Shown: positions 1 through 11,051 of the stretch, piece by piece
Numbering within the stretch: position 1 is the first letter of the stretch
Layout of the letters: each line of letters begins with the position of its first letter
Source: Bombardia bombarda
Lineage: Eukaryota > Ascomycota > Sordariomycetes > Sordariales > Lasiosphaeriaceae
Reading direction: 5' to 3'
DNA length: 64,000 nucleotides
Assembly (NCBI GenBank): GCA_030512295.1
Contig: JAULSR010000009.1
Coordinates: forward strand, 1,116,001 to 1,180,000
The notes under the pieces: model-generated
Seen by the model: only the letters and a program-made list of their open reading frames with translations
What the model was told of the DNA's origin: nothing
The model's database searches: none
Position numbers and translations under genes: made by a program

Positions 1-81
1 TATATTAATTTAAATAATTAATAAAAATATACTTATCTTAAATAATACTTAATATTATTTATAGCTTAATTCGGACACTCG

Positions 82-346
82 TATAAAAGAAGGCAGGTAC
101 GCCTAATCAAGGTGGTCATAATGAAGACAACTGGGAAGGCGAGCAGTGAAGATAACTAGGAAGGCGAGCAATGATTGGTATTGGCGTAAGACTTTAACCT
201 AGCCCTTATAACTAAAGGTGGGCGAGGGCCGCTGCTTATATATAAAGATGGTGGGATAACTAGCATGTTTTTAAGGACGCTTCTGGCATATGCTTGAGCA
301 CGTGCTTAGGGATGTTTTTAAGGATGTTTTTAAGGATATCTTTACA
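82..346 (+). repeat. Left LTR of the retrotransposon
   Basis: This 265-bp repeat starts with TATAAAAGAAGG (TGT mutated to TAT) and ends with CTTTACA. It aligns along its whole length with 4616-4880. The differences are mostly C/T and G/A changes in CpA/TpG contexts. With the element coded on the minus strand this is its 3' LTR. Confidence 0.9.
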
Positions 347-999
347 ATTATCCCCCCCCCCCGTAGGTCGACGTTCTCGTCGACCCGGCCTTCCTTTTTT
401 AGTCGTTCCACTTTTTATACTTTTATTTTGCTTTTTTTTCGTATTTTTGGAGCATTTTTTATGCGTTAGCTAAGTGTTCTTTAGGTTTTTAAGTGTTATA
501 TTTAACGGGCTATCTTACTTATTTAATTAGGAACTTTTTTTGTTTTCTTTTATTTTTATATTCTACGATATTTTTTATTTCTTACTTTTCTTTTCTTTCG
601 ACTAGCTTTAATAATAGTAGCACCTTTTATCCCTCGGCTATTAACTACTTCTTTAATAAAGAGATAGGAAAAACGTTATAAAGTTAAGTATATTTAGCCG
701 GTAGCTGGATTTTATATGCTTACGTGCCGATCCTTTCGGTAACTTTGACCGGGATAAATCTTGGTGTTAGTTTCTTTCCGGTTTTAAAGCGGAAGTTTTA
801 TATAAAGAGTTTAATTATCTCCCTTACTTTAAACTCAATCTATTAGTACCGTACGTCGTAATACTTTTTTTACAAATCTATAGCTTTTTGTTAGTAATGA
901 TATATCTTTTCCTTTAAGTGGGTTAGCTTATTTAGCCGTTTATAAACCTTTTATACCTTTAATTATACCGAAGGTATATAATTTGCTATTCGAAGGTGG

Positions 1000-1184
1000 T
1001 AGCCGTAAAACGCTTCGAATGGACTTATATCGATAGTTATATATATATTATTATTATACGCGAATTCGGCTTTAAAAAGTAATAACGCTTATTAGGCTTT
1101 TTTATTAGCGAAGTATCGTAAATAATATTATAAGTTTTAATACGTTCGTTTTAATTAGTTATCGGTTTGCGGGTAGTAAGCCGT
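1000..1184 (-). pseudogene. Gypsy integrase core remnant
   Basis: Conceptual translation of the minus strand gives the conserved integrase landmarks in order: TAYYPQTD, a segment ending in AEFAYNN, and ISPFEAFYGY. These are hallmarks of Ty3/Gypsy integrases, where substrate DNA is joined by the DDE core. Several stops replace expected Gln codons (CAA/CAG to TAA/TAG), as RIP would produce. Reverse transcriptase and gag could not be read with confidence. Confidence 0.85.
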
Positions 1185-2904
1185 GGAGAGTTTTTATTTA
1201 ATTTAATAAATTTTAAAAAGTTTTATTATCACGGGCCTAGCCCGCTCCTAAGCGTGGAATAGCTCGTGGGGTACTAGCACTTTGGCGCCAAGGCACTAGC
1301 ACGTGACAGCTCCTTAGTTAGCATCTTAGTTAATACCTTAGTTAGCTTTCCTAGGGATAAAACCCTAGCTTGGGCACCCGGATAGTTAGTTCTAGCATGT
1401 AACTATAAATATTATAAAGTATACCTAAGGTTTAGCCCGTTATATTTATTTAAAACTTATTAGTTAATAGGGAATTTCGGTCGGAGATTATATTTATTAG
1501 CGTGCCGAATTAGCATTTTATATACTTATAAAATAATTAAATTAGCTCGGCTATTATAACGATAATAATAGTTAGGATAAAAAGCGCGATTTTTATAAAC
1601 CGATTTATTATTACGAGGACGGTATTTATAATATAGTTTTTATATTAATAAAATAGTAATTTAATAATAAAGTTTAAGCTAATTTTTTTAAAAAATTAAA
1701 TAGGTAGCGGTAGTAAGTTAAGTTTATTATATAGCTTATATTAAAGTTGTTAATTATTTAAGTATATTTAATATTATTTTATATAAGCTTATATTTTTAT
1801 ATTTAAGTTCTTTTAATAAAATCTTTACTTTAATAAATTTATTATTTTATAGTTTTTAAAATGCTTAGCTTTAGGGTTATTATAATATAAACGTACGAAC
1901 TTTCTACGTATTATAAGCGTAGTAAGGATTATTAATTTGCTTTTATAACGGAAAGCTCCTTTATTATTAACGCTATCGTTTTTTAGCTTGCTTTAAGCTT
2001 TAGTACCCGCGTATCTTTAGCCTTTAAGCACTTCCTTAATATAGCTTTTATATTCGAGATCCTTTTTTTAAAAGGTAATAATTAATTTATAAAACTTATA
2101 TTTAAGATTTTATTCTTTAATTACTTTACTAATATAAACTTTTATTATAATTATATAAGGGATTAATAGGTCGGTATTTTAAGCTTTTTATTATAATTAC
2201 CCTTCGATTTTTTATTTTAATCGCTTTAATAAAATCGTTTATTTTAACGAGTTTATACTAGCTTTTTTAATATAACGTCTTAACCCTTTTATTAAGGTAT
2301 ATTCGTTCCGTTAATAGCTTTTTTCTTAAAGCTTTATTTTATTAAATATAGTACGTCCGGTAACCCCGAGAGCAAAGCGTATTATAATTAAAACCTTAAT
2401 TATATTTTTAATTCGAAGATATTAAAAAGTTTATTTAATTCGTTTAACCGTTCGGCGGTATTTTTAAGAATACGACTTTTTTTATATTTTTACTTTAATT
2501 TAGGTTATAATTACTTTTATAATTATTAATAATTCCGTTATTAACTATAGTTTTTTAATTAAAGTAAATAATATATCGCTATAAGCGATTTTTTTTATTA
2601 TATAATCGGATCTTTTAAAAAAGGGGTTGGTAAAGTTGGTAGCTTTAGGCCGGTATTTAATATTAAAATTAAAAAGAAATAAACGATATATTTATTTAAT
2701 TAAACAGCTTTTAAGGTTTTAAACCGGGGCTATAATTACTTTTTTAAATGCTTTATAATCGGTTAAGATTAAGAACTTTTAATTAGTATCATTTAAATAA
2801 TAACTTTAATATTTAAAAAATTCGATAATAACGATAAACTTTTTTTAATTAATAATTTACTAAAGCTTAATATTAGTAAGTTTTTTCGATTAATAAGCTA
2901 TTAA

Positions 2905-3117
2905 TATAAAGACATCGGACATCCCCAAGCACATGCCAGTCATCCTACTAACTATGTATATAAGCAGCGGCCCTCGCCCACTTTCCGTTACGAGGGCCAG
3001 GTTGAAGTCTTACGCCAATACCAGTCATTGCTTGCCTTCCTAACTATCTTCATTGCTCGCCTGCCCAGTTGTCTTCATTGTGACCACCTTGATCAGGCGT
3101 ACCTGCCTTCTCTTACA
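2905..3117 (-). repeat. Nested solo LTR, inverted, little RIP
   Basis: The reverse complement begins TGTAAGAGAAGGCAGG and matches the outer LTRs for most of its length, but it lacks about 50 bp near the far end. It keeps many CpA/TpG dinucleotides that are mutated in the outer copies. It is therefore younger than the main mutation of its host element, or it escaped it. No exact target duplication could be recognised, and no internal retrotransposon sequence accompanies it. Confidence 0.8.
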
Positions 3118-4615
3118 ATATTCGGTAAAATCGGTAATTTATATAATTAATTTATGCTTTCGTATTAACGTTAATAGCTACCGTTAACGAGGTGGCTTTT
3201 TAATTATAGCGTTGGGAGTAAGTGCTACTTTAAATAATAAAAGTAAGGCTTAGTTTTACCCTTTTATAAATAATTTAAATAAATTAATTAGGGTTATTAT
3301 TTATTATTTTTCGTTTTTTAAATCGTTTTTTAAATTAAAAGGGCTAGGATATAAATTATTAAAATTATCGTTATCTTTAATTTTAACGTTTTAAATTCGA
3401 GCATTCGAACCTAGCGTAATTATAGTGCGTAAGGTAATATATTAGCGTTATATATACTTTAGTTTATTATAATTATAATATATAATAAGCTTTTTCGTAT
3501 GGGATAGCGTTTAGGTGGCGGACTTAGTAGCTAGCGATACGTAAAGAAAGGGTCTGTACGAAGGGAAAGAATTTTTTATAGGTAAATCTCGGAGTTTGCT
3601 ACGTTAAATCCGGGCTTTATTATAACGAAGTTCCGAGTAAGCTCCTTTTATAATATATAATAATTTCTGGGACTCGTTAAAGCTAGTGGGAAAGCCTAGC
3701 TTTTTATGGTAAGTATTTTAATTATTGCTGTTTTATAAATAAGATTTAACGAGTTAAATATATTTGTATTATTTAGTATAATCCTTAGTTAAAATAACGT
3801 TAAGGATAGCTTTAATATATCGGTTATAATAAAAGCGGTCGAATTTAATTTAATAGTTTTAATTTATAAAAGTGTTATTAATTTTTATTTTAAGGAGGCG
3901 TTAGATTAATATAACTTATTCCTAGTAAAAATTTTAAAGAAATTTACCGTATTAATTATATATTAATTAGTTTTTATAAATTTAAACTTTGTTAAATTTA
4001 TTATTAAAATAATTCGAATTAACGTAATCTTTAAATTCCCGCCATATAATTATTCGAAATTTCCGTTATAAAACTACTTTTAATAAGCCCGTTATTATTA
4101 TTATATTTCAAGTTTTATCTAAGTATTAGCTTATTGGACTTAGAGTTATTAAGGTTGATTTTAATAAATAATATTCCTTTGTTTTATAATTTAAATCTAA
4201 TCCTCTTTATTTTAGAAAGAGGCGTTAATTTTTAGCTTATTAACCGTATAAATAAAGGGGCGGTTATCTTTCGGCTAAAACGGCCCTCTTTAATTATTAA
4301 AATTAACCAAAATAGCGCCGAAGTTATTAAAATTAATAAAAACGTTAGCTATAGCTTACATTATTATAGTTTAAAACTATTAAGTATTTATAATAAAAGA
4401 GGTAGTTAAGAGTTTTAACGTTAGTTAAGCTTTTATAATTAAGGACTTCCCTTCTTTTTAATAATTAGGAATTTAGCTATTAATATTTTTAAAGTTTTCG
4501 AAAGTAGTCCTTTATAACAAGCTAGCTTAAGGAGTGGCTATTCCTTTCCCGCGGTTATTACTTATTATAATAACCGGCTCGATTGTTACCGTATAATATA
4601 TAAAAGTTAAAGAAT

Positions 4616-4880
4616 TATAAAAGAAAGTAAATACGTTTAATTAAAGTGGTTATAATAAAAACAACTGGGAAAGCAAGCAGTGAAGATAATTAAGAAAGCG
4701 AGTAATAATTAATATTAGCGTAAAACTTTAACTTGGCCCTTGCAACTAAAGGTAAGCGAGGGCCGCTACTTATATATAAAGATAGTGGGATAATTAGTAT
4801 ATTTTTGGGGACGCTTTTAGCATATGCTTAAGTACGTGCTTAGGGATGTCCTTGGGGATGTCCTTAGGGATGTCTTTATA
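4616..4880 (+). repeat. Right LTR of the retrotransposon
   Basis: This 265-bp copy is of identical length to the left LTR and more heavily mutated (for example TTATA for TTACA at its end). It is directly followed by ACTCG, the target duplication. With the element coded on the minus strand this is its 5' LTR. Confidence 0.9.
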
Positions 4881-4885
4881 ACTCG

Positions 4886-6081
4886 CTTACTTTAAGCGAG
4901 GTAAATCCCCGAGCTAGCCGCCGCTTAATTAGTTATTTTAATTATTTAATGCTTATTAATCGGGGTTTAGCCGTTTTATCGACCCGATTATTTAATTATA
5001 TAAAGTTTAATTTTTACGGAGCTTATATATATAAATTAGCTAATAATTAGCACGTAATAACCGCCTGGACTTAACTTATTATAATAATATAAAACAAGTT
5101 TTTTAATTTCTTTTTTATTTTTTTTATATAATATATATTAAATATTTAATTTTTAATATTTTATACTTAAACTTTATAATTTTAAACTTATAAGTCGCTA
5201 AGCTAAAAATAGTTTTAAATTATAAGCTCTTATAATAAGAAATTTACATTTAATTATTTATTTGATTTATATTAATATCGAGCTCGAGACTGTTTAACTT
5301 ATAATAATATCTAACTCCAGACAAGAAAGCATTCCTAGCCGCGTATTCTGCAGGGGACAAAAAAAAAACGTGGTGGTACAGGCCTTGGCGTGCCCGAGAA
5401 CACGTTGCATGCATTTATTAGCTGGATCGGACACGCGAAACACGTCGAGAAGACGGGGCTTATGCGGGGAAGAAAGCAAGCAAGGATAGCCTATTAAATT
5501 AGCGCTTTCGCCCAGGTGACCTTACATCAAGGACTGGGCAACAAATGCTAAGTTACACAATATGCTGATCCACCCCAATGAGGGATGGAGAGACTGACCT
5601 GAAGTATCCTAAACAAGCAAGCAAGCAGGTACGCCGACAGCAATTTTAGGGAATAACAGCCGTACGTGTGATGAAACTCTGTCATCGCACGTTATGTCTC
5701 GGGCTCGCAGCCCCCCTTGATCTACACTTGTCTTGTTGTCACGGTCGCGATCCCTTTGACGGGTGCGTCGGCTGCACCAACAGGGAAGTGACGGGACGGA
5801 CACGTCGGGGGGACCAGGGCGCGCGCATTGTTTACCGATGCCGAAATCTGCCTTATTGTTTATCATTTATTCCCCAGTGAATAAACTATTCCTCAACTCT
5901 CACCCTCCTCACACAAATCAACAGGTCTCTTTGATCTACTACCCCATCCAGCCACCGCCTGCAACTTTCCAGCTGTTCAAAGCACAGACTTCACACAAAC
6001 AATCTTCTCCCAACCCCGACTACCACAGGCTCCATACAAACAATCTTCTCCTAACTCCGACCATCACCATTATCCGCAACC
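4886..6081. other. RIP-like AT-rich flank, then gene-upstream DNA
   Basis: The stretch 4886 to about 5275 continues the AT-rich, CpA-poor composition of the retrotransposon but shows no recognisable element. At about 5280 the base composition changes abruptly to normal. The last 200 bp before 6082 are C/A-rich with repeated CAAACAATCTTCTCC, typical of a 5' leader. No gene is seen here. Confidence 0.6.
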
Positions 6082-6999
6082 ATGCCGAAATATAAAAACA
6101 TGAGCCGGGATGACATGAATGAGGAAGGCGTCCGTCTCCTGGGATTGGTGAAACAGATCGAAATTCCTCTGGAAGATCAGGAACTGCTCAAGACTGAATG
6201 CGACAAAGCCTTTGCCAAGAACGACGAGCACCCTCTCGGAACCGACATCGTCTATTTGTTCGACGTCTCAGATCCCAGGGGGTTCTTGGGAGAGAGAGTC
6301 ACTGGGGTCACAAAGGAAACGATAGCTGAAGGCGTGGTTTCCAAGGCCATCCAATACGATGATGTAGGAATCGTTATGTGGCCCATCCCAGAATTTCCTG
6401 CATGCAAGAATAATCAAAGATTGGAGCCTTTTCTCAATGTGACCGATTGCAAACAGGCTGTCGAGTACGTCAGGAGGTTTAAGCACGGATACGGTTTCGC
6501 CACCATCCGCAAGCTATTTGATAGTACGGTCTCGGAGCATGTCAGGAAGGCAATCGCCAACCCGGACAAAACTAAGCGTAAGCTCTTTATGATATCGACC
6601 GGCTTCTATCTGGATGAATACTGCTGCACGAGGACCCTGAACGAAACGACTGACAACGCCATCTTGGCGCTCCGCGAGGCCGGCTTGGAACCGCGCAAAT
6701 TCCTGGCCACTTCGTACCTCATCAATACCGACGACATCCACAGCATGTGCGGCTACCTCAGACTCGAGGCGCTCACCAACTTGAGGGCAGCCGTTTCCAG
6801 CGTCATATTCTCCTTCACCATCGAGACCTTGGGCGGGTTCGACAACCCGCTCGCCTTTGCCGTTGCCCTGGCCGGCCCCAAAAGTCCCGAGGTCAAAAAG
6901 GCCCTCAAGCGCATCATGTCTGGCCCCGGCCCCGCCAAGGACTTGCTCGACCTGATGGACGCCTACCTTAGGGCCGATTATCATACCGAGTTATATTAA
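6082..6999 (+). CDS. Hypothetical protein, 305 aa
   Basis: This is a single uninterrupted frame of 305 codons. Its ATG (6082) follows a C/A-rich leader, and an in-frame ATG lies eight codons further on. The codon pattern is GC-rich in the third position, especially in the second half, which supports real coding. The protein looks soluble: it has no signal peptide and no clear membrane helix. Visible landmarks are a Cys pair at YCC near residue 180 and a helical C-terminal third rich in Ala, Leu and Lys. I do not recognise the family. It stands alone beside the dead retrotransposon, so a lineage-restricted gene is likely. Confidence 0.7.
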   Translation: MPKYKNMSRDDMNEEGVRLLGLVKQIEIPLEDQELLKTECDKAFAKNDEHPLGTDIVYLFDVSDPRGFLGERVTGVTKETIAEGVVSKAIQYDDVGIVMWPIPEFPACKNNQRLEPFLNVTDCKQAVEYVRRFKHGYGFATIRKLFDSTVSEHVRKAIANPDKTKRKLFMISTGFYLDEYCCTRTLNETTDNAILALREAGLEPRKFLATSYLINTDDIHSMCGYLRLEALTNLRAAVSSVIFSFTIETLGGFDNPLAFAVALAGPKSPEVKKALKRIMSGPGPAKDLLDLMDAYLRADYHTELY

Positions 7000-7190
7000 A
7001 GACGGGCCGAGCCGCAAAGTGTCTGGGGGCGGCCATGGTTGGCTGAATGGACACGGCGACGCGCCTTTGCGGGCAGGCACGGCGCGCATATGAGTGGCAT
7101 GGTAGGCACAGCAGGAGAGGTGGTTTTACTGTTACTGGTGGGCTTGGGTTAGGGAATGGGGTTTGTGTTTACTATGGGCTGTGCCTGGAC

Positions 7191-7319
7191 TGAGTGAGTG
7201 AGTGAGGGAGTGAGTGAGTGAGTGAGTGAGTGAGTGAGTGAGTGAGTGAGTGAGTGAGTGAGTGAGTGAGTGAGTGAGTGAGTGAGTGAGTGAGTGACTG
7301 ACTGACTGACTGACTGACT
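7191..7319 (+). repeat. (GAGT)n/(GACT)n microsatellite
   Basis: About 30 tandem copies of a four-base unit. The first part is GAGT and the last 20 bases are GACT, so a single substitution has spread through the end of the array. Confidence 0.95.
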
Positions 7320-8082
7320 TTCTTTTGTTATGCGGAGGATCTGAATTAGTATAGTATTTCGAGAAGAAAACAAAGTTGGCGGGAATTTTGCTGTGCACCT
7401 TACCCATGTGTCCAATGTTGTTGCCTCTCGTCGCGCCTTCCCCTCTCGAACACTTCTTAAATCTCGCCGCCCCTCCTTCCTGACCTGTCCCTTCCTCCTC
7501 CTCTGTTGGGCGCAGAGCGCACGGGAGCCAAGGAAGGCCCACCTTTTTTCAGCGCACAGATGTCCCATTTAGTTATCTCTCGCCGCTGTAGATTTGGCTT
7601 TTTTTTTTCATCCACAAAATCCTTTCTGTTTGTCGCCTGGCAAACCTGTACGGCCGAGCCCAGCGCCCTGCAAAGCATCCCACCACACCAGAAATACACA
7701 CCACACCAGAAATACACACCACAAGAAAAATACACCACCACAAGAAAAATACACACCACAAGAAAAATATCGCGCGAAAATGCAAGTCACCAGCCTCGTC
7801 TGGGCCACACTCAAGACGCGCTTTCTGACTTCTTCGTTGAGCATCAGCTAACCATGGACGCGTCCAGAGTTGAAGACCGGCACACCCGCACCCTCTCTAT
7901 CGTTTCAGCGTTTGCAAGCATAGAGAGACAGTAGTAGCAGGCCTGCCCCCCCCCCCCCCCCCGCGCCCCGCGCGGCACACTTTGGCGACCCAAGCAGCCC
8001 GAGATTCTTGTTTGCCTTGGTTGGTAGACGGTGTATAAAAGGGCCAGCTGCTTTTTCTTTCCCACTTTATTCTCGACAACCG

Positions 8083-8245
8083 ACAAACGACAACCGACAA
8101 CCGACAACCGACAACCGACAACCGACAACCGACAACCCATTTTACTTGCCCATTCTACTTGCCCATTTACCTGCCCATTTTACCTGCCCATTTACCTGCC
8201 CATTTTACCTGCCCATTTCACCTGCCCATTTTACCTGCCCATTTC
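8083..8245 (+). repeat. Two short tandem arrays in a gene leader
   Basis: CAACCGA repeats (7-bp unit) run directly into a 12-13 bp TTTACCTGCCCA array. They lie 110 bp upstream of the ATG at 8354, so they probably fall in the promoter or 5' leader of the membrane-protein gene. Confidence 0.85.
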
Positions 8246-8353
8246 GACCCTTCGACACGACAGAACACACAAGCCCGCGCCACCACCTGCGCTCTGGAAC
8301 CTTTTACATCTATCTACCTTGGACCTTTTGACTCATTTTCGTCTACTACCACC

Positions 8354-9082
8354 ATGGCACCTTCCCACGCCCGTGGCGAGGCTATTGTCTTTGCGACGAG
8401 GACAGCTTTCCGCGACTTTGTCAGCGCCTTCTGCCTGGTCGTGTCCGCCTTCGACATATACGCCATCGTCGTAGGCTTCCGATGGCTTCACGACTTTGAG
8501 GAACTCTCGGGACGCAACAGCACCAACTGGGGCTGGACCGTGGCCATCATCGTGCTCGCTTTCCTCAGCCTCTTCGGCGGCGTCCTGACCTGGTCCATCT
8601 CCAGAAGGCTGGATGTGGATGATGGCAAGGAGTCGTCCAGCTGGAGCATGGGGGGCCTGGGCATCTCGTCGGCCTGCCGCCTCGCCTACACCGTACCCAT
8701 ATGGGACGCCGTGCGCAAGTACCACTGGGCCGACGTCTTGCGCGCGGCGGGCCATGCCGACCACGCCGACCACGTCGACGTATACGTGCGCATGCAGACC
8801 GTCGTCATCAGCATTCTCGCCTTCATCATCAGCGCTTACGTGCTCATAAAGGTGGCCGTCTTATTGACCGTGAGTTTGAAGAAAAATACGGACGTAACGG
8901 AGATCAACACCGAGAGGGGCACGGGCCAGAACGGAGCGGGCCAGGACGGAGCGGGCCAGGACGGAGCGGGCCAGAACGGAGCGGGCCAGAACGGAGCGCG
9001 GGAGCCTACGGGTACAAACGCAAACGCCCAGAGGGCTGGCGGCCCATTGGGCTCGAATCCTCTCAGTCCTGTATGCGAATGA
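8354..9082 (+). CDS. Predicted three-pass membrane protein, 242 aa
   Basis: The frame is open further upstream, but upstream sequence is tandem repeat. The ATG at 8354 sits in a strong context (CACCATGGC) and is chosen as start. Hydrophobic segments lie at about residues 18-42, 60-82 and 153-180. They flank a charged loop with a Ser-rich stretch and a His/Asp-rich run (HADHADHVDVYVR). The C-terminal tail is hydrophilic and carries five copies of GAGQNGAGQDG-like units coded by a 15-bp tandem repeat. I do not recognise a family; a small fungal integral membrane protein is all that can be said. The tail repeat varies only Asn/Asp, which suggests recent expansion. Confidence 0.65.
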   Translation: MAPSHARGEAIVFATRTAFRDFVSAFCLVVSAFDIYAIVVGFRWLHDFEELSGRNSTNWGWTVAIIVLAFLSLFGGVLTWSISRRLDVDDGKESSSWSMGGLGISSACRLAYTVPIWDAVRKYHWADVLRAAGHADHADHVDVYVRMQTVVISILAFIISAYVLIKVAVLLTVSLKKNTDVTEINTERGTGQNGAGQDGAGQDGAGQNGAGQNGAREPTGTNANAQRAGGPLGSNPLSPVCE

Positions 9083-9118
9083 TGGGGGTGTTGGTGTGGT
9101 GTGCAACGAGACCGACTC

Positions 9119-9261
9119 GGAGAGGGGAGAGGGGGGAGGAGAGAGGAGAGAGGAGAGAGGGGAGAGGAGAGAGGGGAGAGGAGAGAGGGGAGAGGGGAGA
9201 GGAGAGAGGGGAGAGGGGAGAGGAGAGAGGGGAGAGGGGAGAGGAGAGAGGGGAGAGGAGG
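9119..9261 (+). repeat. Purine (GAGAGGGGAGAG) array
   Basis: About 140 bp of almost pure purine strand made of GAGAGGGGAGAG and GAGGAGA variants, immediately 3' of the membrane-protein gene. Frames on the plus strand (Arg/Gly/Glu repeats) are repeat artefacts. Confidence 0.9.
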
Positions 9262-10587
9262 AGGGCGGCCGCGTGTGTGCAGCCGAAAGGGCCAGACAGG
9301 AAGGAGGGTGTAATCAGAGCCTTCAGATAGCTTTCTCTCCTTAGCCAGTCACACAGTCAGAACCTGATCGCCAGAGCGGGAGGACAGGTCCCAGACCTAT
9401 TTTTTCGCTCATGGCTTGTTATTGATCAGTCCCCAGAACCAAAACAACCATCGGTCCAATGACATGATGCACCACTCGCTTCCTTGCTTTCTCTTGCGTG
9501 CGTGCGTGCGTGCTGCGTAAGTATTGCCAAGTGGCGCAGACATGCATGTCCGAACAAGCCGAGATTCAACAAGCCGAGATTCAACAAGCTGGGACATTTT
9601 GCCTGGGACATTTTGCCATGGTCAACACACAGGGATTGTCAGATTCTCAGAATAAAGAAATAAACAACACATGTGTGTGGTGCAAGGGTGATGATGATGG
9701 GGTGATGATACACACAGGAAGCGGGAGCAGCGCAGCCAGCCAGCCAGCCACTTGTCCCGTTCTTTGCCACGTATCACCGACCGAGGCAAACAAGCAAAGG
9801 ATGTCCAGGCTATTCTGGTTTTCGACTCATTTTTCTTTGTATGTCGGTATCAAGGCATTATTGATGTCTCACAATCACCGCCCATCTTCCTCTTCTTCCG
9901 CCCCAGTTTTTCATGCATATGATCCTTTCTAGACCCAGGTCTTACACGAGGACAGCTTGCCAAGAGTCCGCCCCACCTCCCTCCCCAACCAATCAACGCC
10001 GGCGCCGCTGTGGCAGTCAAGCGCACTAAATGACGGCAGAGGGGAGCTTGGGTGCCAGCCAATCCCTAATCCTAATAACCCGCGCAGGATGAGCACCCCT
10101 GCCCGGGCGCTTTCGGCCGGGTCGAAGTGCGACGAGGCGCACGGTGCATGGTGCACGGTGCACGGTGCACTTGACTCTGTACTTCGTACACATTAGAGTT
10201 CTTGAAGGGGTGGCCGGTTATCTAAGTTCTGGAGGGCGGGCGCTGCGCTGCCTGCTTTTTACTTTTATTAAAGCGAAGCATTAATTGTTCTTGGCGCGGA
10301 AGTTGTTTATATATTTACAACGTTAGTAAGTAACAAAGTAAGAAAGAAGCTTATTTATTTATAATGAAAAAAGTGTATAAAGAAACCTTCGGCTATTAGT
10401 TAGTTCGTTTAATGGCGTCCGTCAGCGAGAAAGCTTTTAATAAGGGCCGCTGGAAGCGGAAGAGCGCTTATTATTTATAAAAGCTTTGCTTCCCCCCCTA
10501 CGGTGGTACTAATGGTGCACCGCTGTCAAAAATATTTTTCCAACACTAATATTAAACTCGTGGCATTTCTCATTTAAATTAGCAAAC
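9262..10587. other. Intergenic DNA including a short RIP-like relic
   Basis: No gene is recognised. Short open frames near 9500-9930 lack any protein-like signature. A block at about 10260-10480 is AT-rich and CpA-poor, like the retrotransposon at the left end, and is probably a decayed transposon fragment. The SRR1-like gene begins just after it. Confidence 0.5.
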
Positions 10588-11013
10588 ATGGAGGCTACTA
10601 ATATTACTGCCACGTCGGATTCAAAAGCTACGACAGCAAACGAACTTGTCATCGACAGTATTGAAGATGTGGACTATGAATCCGACATGGAGGGATCCAC
10701 GCAGTCGATCAGCTCTGTCGATCGTAACCCCTGTGCTCGATACAGCGCCTTTCTTCAATCCAGCCGCGAAAAGCATAAGCCTTTAATGGAGGTCGCAGCC
10801 TATCGTATACAGCAAATTTACGACGCTGGCACCCCATTTTTCACTAAGGAGACCCTGAGAAAAATAGCGGATCAAATAACACTCATCGAACACGGTCACC
10901 TACCCGGCTAGATCTCTGTCGTGGGCCTTGACCATAACACGAATAAACTTTTGGTTGGGAAGGCATCGCATCATCAAGTCGAAGGCGCAGATTTAGTATT
11001 GTATGCTACCCAA

Positions 11014-11051
<38 letters not shown>

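Larger units (their letters stand above)
82..4880 (-). mobile_element. RIP-degraded Ty3/Gypsy LTR retrotransposon, full length
   Basis: The element is bounded by two direct LTR copies of 265 bp (82-346 and 4616-4880) and by the 5-bp target duplication ACTCG at 77-81 and 4881-4885. A C-run followed by ATAAT-type sequence just inside the left LTR (347-365) is the complement of a polypurine tract, so the element reads on the minus strand. The minus strand at about 1184-1000 still spells a Gypsy integrase core, full of stops. CpA and TpG are scarce and TpA abundant while CpG remains, the pattern left by repeat-induced point mutation. No frame is open and the element is dead. A second LTR is nested at 2905-3117. 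Confidence 0.9.
7000..8353. other. Intergenic DNA with several simple-repeat arrays
   Basis: The interval has no supported gene. It carries a GAGT/GACT array (7191-7319), copies of ACCACACCAGAAATACAC (7681-7770), a C-homopolymer (7947-7962), CAACCGACAAC repeats (8083-8138) and TTTACCTGCCCA repeats (8140-8245). The last two sit just upstream of the next gene. Open frames across these arrays follow from the repeats and show no protein-like composition. Confidence 0.7.

Noticed and set aside
493..681. Short open frame of 62 codons at the left end
   Set aside because: It lies inside the RIP-mutated retrotransposon, where AT-rich sequence opens frames by chance; composition is Phe/Tyr/Leu-rich and not protein-like.
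7132..7568. Long minus-strand frames of Ser-Leu-Thr-His repeats
   Set aside because: They are produced by the GAGT tetranucleotide array, whose 12-bp period never meets a stop.
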